Below are positions 1 to 5,932 of a DNA stretch of 6,852 nucleotides, piece by piece. Position 1 is the stretch's first letter. Every line of letters starts with the position of its first letter. Where the stretch lies: assembly GCA_946479225.1 (NCBI GenBank), contig CAMLFI010000139.1, positions 1 through 6,852 of the forward strand, in the 5' to 3' direction. This DNA comes from an uncultured Mucilaginibacter sp. Lineage in GTDB: Bacteria > Bacteroidota > Bacteroidia > Sphingobacteriales > Sphingobacteriaceae. Under the pieces are notes generated by a model, which saw only the letters and a program-made list of their open reading frames with translations, was not told the origin of the DNA and ran no database searches. The position numbers and the translations under genes were made by a program.

Positions 1-3
1 ACC

Positions 4-160
4 CTGAAACAATTTGGAACACTTTGAAACTACTTATAAGAAATTAAAGTTACCTTTAAAACACCGGCAAAAAGATGATAATAAGCACCTTGTGACACTT
101 CCCGATTTTAACTTAAAAGTGGAACACTTTGGAACAGCAAATCAACCGGTTTGAAACACC
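4..160. repeat. Cluster of about 10-bp-phased TTGRAAC motifs
   Basis: The hexamer TGRAAC occurs at 5-10, 15-20, 25-30, 120-125, 130-135 and 152-157. The first three are spaced exactly 10 bases apart, as are the fourth and fifth. The sixth follows 22 bases after the fifth. The two groups share nearly the same 15 bases: GGAACACTTTGAAAC at 17-31 and GGAACACTTTGGAAC at 121-135, with one mismatch. One helical turn between copies would put them on the same face of the DNA. They could be a protein-binding array or a remnant of a short tandem repeat; the sequence alone does not decide. Confidence 0.5.
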
Positions 161-268
161 GCTCAAACAATGTCATTAATCAGCCGGAAATAAGCTTACG
201 TTTTCGCTTGAATCACCGGCGGCGAGCCCACGAATACAAAAAAATTCAAAAAGTTATATTTTTAATAT

Positions 269-276
269 TATCTTTG
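269..276 (+). promoter_or_regulatory. Candidate Bacteroidota -7 promoter element for the marR operon
   Basis: TATCTTTG matches the Bacteroidota primary sigma factor -7 consensus TAnnTTTG exactly. It lies 49 bases before the marR ATG, which would give a leader of roughly 40-45 nucleotides. No good TTTG-type -33 element is visible about 19-21 bases upstream; that stretch is simply A+T rich. The match is short and chance matches are common in such DNA, so this is a candidate only. Confidence 0.45.
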
Positions 277-306
277 TCTTCAAGATACTCTTATTACAAC
301 TATCTT
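269..306. promoter_or_regulatory. Candidate MarR operator: TATCTT/AAGATA inverted repeat
   Basis: Half-sites TATCTT (269-274), AAGATA (282-287) and TATCTT (301-306) form two nested inverted repeats around a shared centre half-site. The first pair spans 269-287 with 7 bases between the arms and covers the putative -7 element. The second pair spans 282-306 with 13 bases between the arms and lies over the expected transcription start. MarR-family dimers usually bind imperfect palindromes of about 16-20 bp over their own promoter, so the position fits autorepression. The arms are short and A+T rich, and chance is a real alternative. Confidence 0.35.
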
Positions 307-325
307 TTAAAACAAGACATAACGA

Positions 326-790
326 ATGAACAAAAAGCCCGCCCCCGGAATTTCCACCAGTCAATTTGGTAGACAATTTTCAGACAGCACAATTTTAATG
401 CACGAAGCCATTGCCCGTAAAGCAGGGCTATCAGGCACAGACCATAAATATTTAGGCTTCATTATTCAACATGGCTCGATGACAGCAGGAGAATTGGCAA
501 AATATACAGGTTTAACCACAGGCACAGTTACCGGGCTAATAGACAGATTTGAAAAGAAAAATTTTGTATCAAGGGAATTTGACAAAAGTGATAGGCGAAA
601 AGTAATTATAGTTCCAAACACGCCGGTAATTATGAAAGAACTGGGTGGCATTTTTGGTGAAATAGAAACAAAAATGACTGATCTTTTAAATTCTTACAGT
701 AAAAAAGATTTAGCCCTGATAGAAAATTATATGCAGTCGGCTATTCAGATTATGCAGGAAATAACCCGGAAATTAAACAACACCAAATAG
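326..790 (+). CDS. MarR-family winged-helix transcriptional regulator
   Basis: This 154-residue protein has the length and layout of MarR regulators: N-terminal dimerisation helices (about 15-48), a winged helix (about 50-96) and C-terminal dimerisation helices (about 100-150). The helix-turn-helix is visible as MTAGELAKYTGLTTGTVTGL (52-71), followed by the recognition-helix continuation IDRFEKKNFV and a wing with the typical D-x-R-R signature (D86-K-S-D89-R90-R91). It probably acts as a cytosolic dimer that represses its own operon and lets go when a small ligand binds. Its stop codon is one base before the ATG of the FAD monooxygenase, so the two are almost certainly co-transcribed and perhaps translationally coupled. 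The ATG at 326 is chosen because it leaves the full N-terminal helix; it has no Shine-Dalgarno sequence, which is normal in this phylum. The ligand is unknown. The gene is A+T rich compared with the genes after 2159. Confidence 0.9.
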   Translation: MNKKPAPGISTSQFGRQFSDSTILMHEAIARKAGLSGTDHKYLGFIIQHGSMTAGELAKYTGLTTGTVTGLIDRFEKKNFVSREFDKSDRRKVIIVPNTPVIMKELGGIFGEIETKMTDLLNSYSKKDLALIENYMQSAIQIMQEITRKLNNTK

Positions 791-791
791 C

Positions 792-1988
792 ATGGAATTT
801 CAAACGAATAGCAAGGCAATAATAATTGGTGGTGGAATAGCCGGACCTTCAATAGCTTTATTTTTGAAAAAAATCGGCATTCAATCAGAAGTATTTGAAG
901 CGAAAGAGGAAACATTTTCTAATGGTGCAGGATTAAGCCTTGCTCCTAATGGGGTAAATGTATTAGCCGAATTAGGGTTAACCGATAAAACAATTACAAG
1001 CGGAAGCATTGCAGCAAATGGAATATTTAAAAACGCCAACGGAAATAGATTAGCAAAGTTCAAGTTTTCCAATTTAGCCCGGTATAAATATCCAAGCGTA
1101 AATATTAAAAGAGCAACACTTAATAATATTATGTTGGAGGAATTGAACAAGCAAAACATTCCAATCCATTTCAACAAAACATTGCAAAATATTTCACAAA
1201 CTGATAATGAGGTGACTGCCACGTTTGAAGATGGGACTAAAGCCGTAGGAAACTTTCTGGTAGGAGCTGATGGTGTAAGAAGCTTTGTTAGAAATTACGT
1301 ATTAGATATTCCGTTGAAGCCCGACTTTACCGGTGTTGTAGGTAGTGGCGGCTTTGTAGATAAAAACAAAATTCAGGATCTAACGCAATCAGATAGCGAC
1401 GATATAAATTTCATTTACGGCAAAAATGGATTTTTTGGTTATACAGGTGTTAATGCAAAAGAACTAATGTGGTGGACAAATATCATGGTGGCTGATCCAT
1501 ATACAAGAGATGAACAAACAAACTTTGACAAGGAAGCAGAAAGAAAAAGCTTGCTCAATCAATACGCTTTATACAGTTTTCCTGTTACCGAAATTATTAG
1601 CAACTCGTCAAACTTTCTCAGACTTAATGTTTTTGATGTTCAATTTTTGCCCAGGTGGTTCAACAAAAACATCATTCTTATTGGTGATGCAGCACATGCT
1701 GTAAGTCCAAATTCAGGACAAGGAGCTTCAATGGCTTTAGAAGATGCGATGCTTTTGGCTAAGCTTATTCGAGATGAAAATAATTTGGAAACTGCGTTTT
1801 CAAATTTTGAAAATATGCGAAGGCCACGAGTGGAAAAAATTGTTTTAGAAGGCAGAAAAAGAGGAAGCGACAAAGTTATTGTAAATGCCTTTCAGCAAAA
1901 AATCAGAGAGCTAATGATTAGGATCTTTGTAAATGCCTTTGCAGAAAAAGGCAATCATTGGTTGTTTGACTATAAAATTAAGTGGTGA
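792..1988 (+). CDS. FAD-dependent monooxygenase (aromatic hydroxylase / TetX-like superfamily)
   Basis: This 398-residue, apparently full-length protein belongs to the class A flavoprotein monooxygenases, which use NAD(P)H and O2 to hydroxylate a small, often aromatic, substrate. All three FAD signatures are present. A Rossmann GxGxxG lies at G13-G15-G18 with the ribose-binding acidic residue E36. The DG motif is GADGVRS at 158-164. The GD motif is LIGDAAHAVSPNSGQGAS (296-313), with D299 and the G-Q-G loop that contacts the flavin. R107 in NIKRATL is the usual extra FAD-contacting arginine. There is no transmembrane segment. The wording of the GD motif (SGQGASMALEDA) is closer to salicylate or 3-hydroxybenzoate hydroxylase types than to TetX itself, so tetracycline inactivation should not be assumed. 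It is the second gene of a MarR-controlled operon, starting one base after the regulator stops, which suggests induction by its own substrate or a related toxic compound. Two copies of a 14-base sequence (1879-1892, 1927-1940) lie in frame near the C-terminus. Substrate is unknown. Confidence 0.9.
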   Translation: MEFQTNSKAIIIGGGIAGPSIALFLKKIGIQSEVFEAKEETFSNGAGLSLAPNGVNVLAELGLTDKTITSGSIAANGIFKNANGNRLAKFKFSNLARYKYPSVNIKRATLNNIMLEELNKQNIPIHFNKTLQNISQTDNEVTATFEDGTKAVGNFLVGADGVRSFVRNYVLDIPLKPDFTGVVGSGGFVDKNKIQDLTQSDSDDINFIYGKNGFFGYTGVNAKELMWWTNIMVADPYTRDEQTNFDKEAERKSLLNQYALYSFPVTEIISNSSNFLRLNVFDVQFLPRWFNKNIILIGDAAHAVSPNSGQGASMALEDAMLLAKLIRDENNLETAFSNFENMRRPRVEKIVLEGRKRGSDKVIVNAFQQKIRELMIRIFVNAFAEKGNHWLFDYKIKW

Positions 1989-2158
1989 TCGAAAATATTA
2001 TTTCCCGCCCAGGCGAGGATTTCCCGCACAGGACGCTGCTGAAACGAAGGGGCTTACACCAATTACATTAAGTAAATCAACCCCGCTATTAATTTCTTTT
2101 TTTCCGCGCTTTAAGCGATATTAGGCGTTTAACAACAACCCTGACCGTCATCGCATAA
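1989..2158. other. Intergenic gap after the monooxygenase, with degenerate direct repeat
   Basis: These 170 bases hold no supported gene. ATTTCCCGCCCAGG (2000-2013) and ATTTCCCGCACAGG (2019-2032) are 14-base direct repeats with one mismatch, 19 bases apart. A GGGG (2049-2052) can pair with CCCC (2081-2084), with an inner TTAC (2054-2057) and GTAA (2072-2075), and a T-rich run follows at 2091-2103. That is at best a weak terminator for the marR operon, since the T-run starts several bases after the stem. Base composition rises from the A+T-rich operon to the more G+C-rich downstream genes across this gap. No TAnnTTTG promoter element is visible before the gene at 2159. Confidence 0.5.
2000..2032. 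repeat. Short tandem direct repeat ATTTCCCGCMCAGG
   Basis: Two 14-base copies, at 2000-2013 and 2019-2032, differ at one base (C or A at position 10) and are separated by CGAGG-like spacer sequence. Short intergenic sequences built around TTTCCCGC/CGCAGATT-like words recur in many Bacteroidota genomes as far as I recall, so this may be a decayed copy of an interspersed repeat; that link is inference. Confidence 0.4.
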
Positions 2159-4741
2159 ATGGTTAACTTTAATAAAGGCATTCTTTTTTTGTTCCTGCTC
2201 CAGTTAAAGTTAGTTGCTTACAGCCAGCAGCGTACCCTCCATGTTGAAATTGCAAACCAGGGGCAACCAAAAGCCGTTTCTTCCATCCGGGTAAATGATA
2301 TCCCTACTACAATAACCACTCCGCCACATATATCTTATTCAACACCGCAGGTATATGGTGCCAATTTACCCATTACGCCCTTAACGCCTAATAACATAGG
2401 CGGCAGCGTGCCGGCAGCTATTTATGGCCAGCAGTCGGTTTTTGCGGGGCCCGGGCCCCTTCAAAACGTTACCGGGCTTATAGCCGAACCGGATGGCTCG
2501 CTCTATATAGCCAACTATGGCGATAACACTATTTATAAAGCAAGCGCCGCCGGCGCGATAAGCGTTTTTGCCGGGCCATCAGGTGCCGGTTATTCATTTT
2601 TACTGCCGGATGCCTTGGTGGCCGACGCTGGGGGTAATCTATACCTCAGCGATATGGGCAATAACCTGATCCGTAAAATTACACCCGGCGGTATCGTATC
2701 AACCTTAGCAGGCAACGGCGCTAGCGGCTCCGCGGATAATGCTACGGGCGCACTGGCAACTTTTTATGCCCCAAGGGGCATGGCTATTGATGCCTCGGGC
2801 AATATTTATGTGGCCGATCAGGGCAATAATTTAATTCGTAAAATAAGCCCCGCCGGAGCAGTCACGACTGTCACCGGTCGTGCGGGCGTTGGTTTTACAA
2901 ATGGCGATATCGCTACCGCAACCTTTAACACACCTACTGCAGTAGGTATCGATAATGCCGGTAATTTATATGTTTCTGATTCACAAAACGGCGCTATCAG
3001 AAAGATAACTCCCGGCGGTACAGTATCAACAATTGCTACCGGTCTTAACTTTCCCCGCGAGCTGCGTGTTGACGGTACCGGCAATATTTATGTTGTTGAG
3101 CAAACCAGCAACAGCCTGTCTGTAATATCGCCTGCCGGTGGCGTTACAACGGTAGCCTCGGGGTTTAGCAGCCCTATTGGCCTGGTATTGGATGGAAAAG
3201 GGAGTTTATATATTGGAGCAGTAAACCTTGTTCACAAAGTTACCATATCCGGATACACCATTGATAAAGCGCTACCTGCCGGATTAAGCTTTAACCCCCA
3301 GACAGGCATTATAAGCGGCACACCAACAACGCTATGGCCCACCACTAATTACACTATAACAGCATATAATGGCGGCGGCAGTCATAGTACTACCGTTAGT
3401 ATAACGGTAGCGGCAACTGCAAAAAAGCCATCCATTATAACGCTACCTACGCAAAAGCCCGATCATCTTGATGCCGATAACAGTTACGACCCCAAGGGAA
3501 CCAGCACCAACCCCGAAACACCTATTATTTATACCAGCAGCAACCCGGCTGTAGCAACTATAACCGCCACGGGGCTTGTACATTTAGTGGGGCCGGGCCT
3601 AAGTACCATTACCGCTACCCAGCCCGGAAATGAAAATTATGCCGACGCCCAGCCGGTGATCCAGTACCTTACAGTTATAGAAACTTTATTTGTTAGTTTA
3701 CCCGCTTTTGAAACCAAAACCGTTTGCAGCGCAGATTTTAGTGCCAATGCTTTTATCAGGGATACCGACTTGCCTGTTACCTACACCAGCAGTAATCCCG
3801 GCGTGGCTACCATTTCTTCGGATGGACTTATCCATATCATAAGCGCAGGGAGTACCGTAATTACCATTTCTCAGAATACTACACAGCAATACTATGTATC
3901 GGCACAGCCAAAATCGCAAACATTAACCTTGGTGTTACCGGTTTCGCCTGACGTAAGCATTGCAGCCAGCTATGCCGGCAATTGTACCGGCTCGCTTGTC
4001 ACTTTTACGGCCACGGGGCATAACGCCGGTGCTAACCCTGTTTATCAATGGCGGGTAAACAATGTTAGTATTGCCAACAACAACAGCCATGTATTTACAA
4101 GCACAACGCTGAATAATGGCGACAATGTTACCTGCACGCTTATAAATAATGAGAGCCCTTGTTTAAGCGGCTTTGTAGCTAACTCAAACATCGTCACACT
4201 TGAGCTGGTTAGTCCGGTAACGCCTGTGGTTACTATTGCAGCGTCAATCAACTATGTGTTCCCGGGGACTGCAATTACCTTTACGGCGAACGTTAAAAAC
4301 GGCAGCGCTTCTCCCAACTATCAATGGTATGTAAATGGTATTGCCACAGGCGATAATAGCGCAATTTATGTAAGTAATACATTTACCAACGGCGACCTTG
4401 TGCAGTGTGTGGTTGCCGCAAGCAACAGCTGCAGTCTGCCTGCCGAAAGCCAGACCTTAAAAGTTACCATAGTAACCAAGGTTGAAATACCCAACACATT
4501 TACACCTAATGCCGATGGCATTAACGATACCTGGTTTATAAAGGGCCTGGCGGGTTACCCCAACTGCCTGGTAAGTATTTACAACCGGAACGGGCAGCTT
4601 ATACACCGGTCAAGAGGTTACAACGTGGATTGGGACGGCACAACAAATGGTAAAAACGTACCGGCATCAACCTATTATTATGTAATCGACCTGCAGTTTC
4701 AGCACCAGATTATGAGTGGGTATGTTACGGTTATAAAGTAA
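2159..4741 (+). CDS. Secreted NHL beta-propeller/Ig-like protein with type IX (CHU_C) sorting domain
   Basis: This 860-residue modular protein is probably exported by Sec and then sent to the cell surface or medium by the type IX system. Residues 1-22 form a signal peptide (K6, hydrophobic 8-20, likely cleavage after AYS22). Residues 59-90 read like the first half of a putative-Ig (He_PIG-type) domain, with ITPLTPNNIGGSVP at 72-85. Residues about 102-363 carry six NHL-like blades (for example GNIYVADQGNNLIRKISP, 214-231), expected to form a propeller. Residues 366-418 look like the second half of the Ig domain (LPAGLSFNPQTGIISGTPT, 372-390). Two BIG2-like Ig modules follow (about 422-507 and 509-592, each with YTSSNP-x-VATI), then two more Ig/PKD-like modules (about 595-685 and 686-772, each with a YQW core). 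Residues 775-860 are the CHU_C sorting domain: IPNTFTPNADGINDTW, IYNRNGQLI, WDGTTNGK and a Y-rich end. The start is fixed by an in-frame TAA directly before the ATG. No enzymatic motif is seen; binding or adhesion is the best guess. Confidence 0.88.
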   Translation: MVNFNKGILFLFLLQLKLVAYSQQRTLHVEIANQGQPKAVSSIRVNDIPTTITTPPHISYSTPQVYGANLPITPLTPNNIGGSVPAAIYGQQSVFAGPGPLQNVTGLIAEPDGSLYIANYGDNTIYKASAAGAISVFAGPSGAGYSFLLPDALVADAGGNLYLSDMGNNLIRKITPGGIVSTLAGNGASGSADNATGALATFYAPRGMAIDASGNIYVADQGNNLIRKISPAGAVTTVTGRAGVGFTNGDIATATFNTPTAVGIDNAGNLYVSDSQNGAIRKITPGGTVSTIATGLNFPRELRVDGTGNIYVVEQTSNSLSVISPAGGVTTVASGFSSPIGLVLDGKGSLYIGAVNLVHKVTISGYTIDKALPAGLSFNPQTGIISGTPTTLWPTTNYTITAYNGGGSHSTTVSITVAATAKKPSIITLPTQKPDHLDADNSYDPKGTSTNPETPIIYTSSNPAVATITATGLVHLVGPGLSTITATQPGNENYADAQPVIQYLTVIETLFVSLPAFETKTVCSADFSANAFIRDTDLPVTYTSSNPGVATISSDGLIHIISAGSTVITISQNTTQQYYVSAQPKSQTLTLVLPVSPDVSIAASYAGNCTGSLVTFTATGHNAGANPVYQWRVNNVSIANNNSHVFTSTTLNNGDNVTCTLINNESPCLSGFVANSNIVTLELVSPVTPVVTIAASINYVFPGTAITFTANVKNGSASPNYQWYVNGIATGDNSAIYVSNTFTNGDLVQCVVAASNSCSLPAESQTLKVTIVTKVEIPNTFTPNADGINDTWFIKGLAGYPNCLVSIYNRNGQLIHRSRGYNVDWDGTTNGKNVPASTYYYVIDLQFQHQIMSGYVTVIK
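2462..3247 (+). repeat. Six NHL-type repeat units within the secreted protein
   Basis: Repeats of about 37-55 codons each encode the pattern P-x-G-[hydrophobic]-x-x-D-x-x-G-N-[LI]-Y-[VL]-[AS]-D, then N-x-[IL]-[RY]-K-[IA] and T/S-P-G-G-x-V-[ST]-T. Approximate residue ranges are 102-140, 150-186, 204-240, 258-295, 298-334 and 338-363. Blades 2, 3 and 4 are the best preserved; similarity is visible in the DNA too, for example between 2660-2690 and 2822-2850. Blades 5 and 6 have lost the R-K motif, and blade 6 ends in VNLVHKV. NHL blades usually assemble into closed propellers with six members, so the number fits. Confidence 0.8.
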
Positions 4742-4835
4742 GGGGTTGCAAGGGCTGGACAAACAACCTATCTGAAATTTCTGTTAATAGGGTACTGTCG
4801 GAAAAACATCCGGTAGTATCAGCAGATATTAAAAT

Positions 4836-5054
4836 ATGAAAAGCTACGATTATAACATATCCCTAAACGGCGAACAGCTCCCGGTACGTATTTCTGAACA
4901 TGTGGAGGGCGATAAAACACTGTACGATATCCAGTTTGAGGACCGCACGATCACGATTTATAAAGATACCTTGTATATCTGGACGAGTGATAACCCACAG
5001 GAATTAAGCAAGGAAGCTATTCAAAGTTTGGGTGAGCAGATAATAAACGCATAA
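4836..5054 (+). CDS. Small conserved-looking hypothetical protein, 72 residues
   Basis: I do not recognise this protein. It is acidic and soluble, with no signal peptide, membrane segment, cysteine or obvious metal motif. The first 50 residues suggest a small beta-sheet fold: alternating strands YNISLNG, PVRISEHV, TLYDIQFEDRTITIY and DTLYIW. They are followed by a short helix, ELSKEAIQSLGEQIINA, at the C-terminus. The composition and codon pattern match the surrounding G+C-richer genes, and the protein reads sensibly from start to end, which supports it being real. The ATG at 4836 is preceded by A+T-rich sequence (GATATTAAAAT), usual for this phylum. It ends 77 bases before the methionine aminopeptidase ATG, which has its own promoter-like element, so an operon is uncertain. 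Confidence 0.65.
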   Translation: MKSYDYNISLNGEQLPVRISEHVEGDKTLYDIQFEDRTITIYKDTLYIWTSDNPQELSKEAIQSLGEQIINA

Positions 5055-5105
5055 GCAAAATACCATAATTGACATTCGGTAAACTCTGGGAGCACGTATT
5101 ATTAC

Positions 5106-5113
5106 TAATTTTG
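5106..5113 (+). promoter_or_regulatory. Candidate -7 promoter element before the methionine aminopeptidase
   Basis: TAATTTTG matches TAnnTTTG and ends 18 bases before the ATG at 5132, which would give a very short leader of about 12-15 nucleotides. It also lies inside the alternative N-terminal extension from the TTG at 5069, so a start of transcription here would exclude that longer protein. No clear -33 TTTG is present at the right distance. Short match, so moderate doubt remains. Confidence 0.4.
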
Positions 5114-5131
5114 TTCAGTAAATTTCTCGCA

Positions 5132-5896
5132 ATGTCTATATCCACTGAAAGCGAACTAATCGGCATGCAGCAGGCCAGCCAAGTTGTGGCCATTACTTTA
5201 AGAAAGATGCGCGAATACGTAAAACCCGGCATGTCAACTAAACAACTTGACGATTATGGCGGAACACTGCTTGAAGAAATGGGTGCACGTTCTGCACCAC
5301 TGCTAACCTATAACTTCCCCGGCCATACTTGTATAAGCGTTAACGGCGAGGTTGCACACGGCATACCTTCTGCAGATAAAATTTTAAATGAAGGCGATTT
5401 GATCAATATCGATGTATCAGCGGAGTTGAACGACTTCTGGGCAGATAATGGCGGGTCGTTTGTATTGGGCGAGGATATACGTGGCCATGGAAAGTTGGTT
5501 GAGGCGTCAAAAAATGTTTTGAGAAAGGCTATCAGTAATATTAAAGGCGGCGTACGGATCTCGGAAATAGGTAAATTGATTGAGACAGAGGCAAAGAAAT
5601 ACGGCTACACCGTAATAAAAAACCTAACCGGTCACGGCATAGGCCGCGGCTTGCACGAGGAACCCCATGAAATTGCCAACTACTGCGACAAATACAACAC
5701 TACACGTTTTAAAAAGAATTCGGTAGTTGCTATTGAGACCTTTATTTCAACCCGTTCTACAATTGCCGAACAACAAAGCGACGGCTGGACGCTATTGGGC
5801 AACAAAGGCGGCTTTGTAGCACAGCACGAACACACTATTATGGTAACAGGCGGAGACGCAATTATACTAACCGGGCAAAACGGTATTTGGGATTAA
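5132..5896 (+). CDS. map: Type I methionine aminopeptidase
   Basis: This 254-residue cytosolic metalloenzyme removes the initiator methionine from new proteins whose second residue is small. The complete M24A active site is visible. The five metal ligands are D94 (LINIDVS), D105 (FWADNGG), H168 (TGHGIG), E202 (VAIETFIS) and E233 (AQHEHTI). The substrate-binding histidines are H76 (VAHGIP) and H175 (GLHEEP). These correspond to E. coli D97, D108, H171, E204, E235, H79 and H178, two or three residues off, so the enzyme should be active. There is no N-terminal zinc-binding or SH3-binding extension. The ATG at 5132 is preferred over the in-frame TTG at 5069: the extra 21 residues (hydrophobic LLLILF) do not suit a cytosolic enzyme and the family starts at this point. 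The wording FWADNGGSF and AQHEHT differs from the E. coli-like GYHGDTS and AQFEHT. Bacteroidota often have another map in the ribosomal-protein cluster, so this may be a second, stand-alone copy; that is inference. It converges with the minus-strand gene, ending 36 bases from it. Confidence 0.93.
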   Translation: MSISTESELIGMQQASQVVAITLRKMREYVKPGMSTKQLDDYGGTLLEEMGARSAPLLTYNFPGHTCISVNGEVAHGIPSADKILNEGDLINIDVSAELNDFWADNGGSFVLGEDIRGHGKLVEASKNVLRKAISNIKGGVRISEIGKLIETEAKKYGYTVIKNLTGHGIGRGLHEEPHEIANYCDKYNTTRFKKNSVVAIETFISTRSTIAEQQSDGWTLLGNKGGFVAQHEHTIMVTGGDAIILTGQNGIWD

Positions 5897-5932
5897 ATCA
5901 AGCTTGTATTTGGTCTTTGTAGACAAAAACGG

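Larger units (their letters stand above)
1..325. other. AT-rich non-coding leader upstream of the marR operon
   Basis: I see no convincing gene in these 325 bases. The only open frame of note (151-372, plus strand) uses a TTG start, is rich in Arg and Asn, resembles no family I know and runs into the marR gene in another frame. The left half (1-160) holds six copies of a TGRAAC hexamer in three groups, described separately. The right half (about 240-325) is strongly A+T rich and holds a candidate Bacteroidota promoter and an inverted repeat. A short frame ending at a TGA at 25-27 could in principle be the tail of an upstream gene, but nine codons are too few to judge. Confidence 0.7.

Noticed and set aside
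1..160. CRISPR array or phage attachment site reading of the TTGRAAC repeats
   Set aside because: Repeat units are only 6-15 bases with no uniform spacers, and no tRNA, integrase or cas gene is present.
151..372. 73-residue open frame before marR
   Set aside because: TTG start, low-complexity Arg/Asn-rich composition, overlap with marR in another frame, and no resemblance to a known family.
792..1988. Calling the monooxygenase tet(X) or another named resistance gene
   Set aside because: Shared FAD motifs only show the superfamily; the GD-motif region is closer to aromatic hydroxylases and the substrate cannot be read from the sequence.
2818..3084. Minus-strand open frame of 88 residues opposite the NHL repeats
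   Set aside because: Shadow of the repetitive, G+C-richer coding strand; no start context or family resemblance.
4744..4768. GGTTG/CAACC inverted repeat after the secreted-protein gene
   Set aside because: Five base pairs with a 15-base loop and no following T-run; not a convincing terminator.
5069..5131. TTG-initiated 21-residue hydrophobic extension of the methionine aminopeptidase, resembling a signal peptide
   Set aside because: The enzyme is cytosolic, the family begins at the ATG at 5132, the start would be a rare TTG, and a promoter-like TAATTTTG lies inside the extension.
5909..5929. Possible terminator hairpin between the convergent genes (GTCT-TTGT-AGAC with flanking TTT/AAA)
   Set aside because: Only four base pairs plus a mismatch and A/T pairs, and no U-tract on the plus strand; too weak to call.
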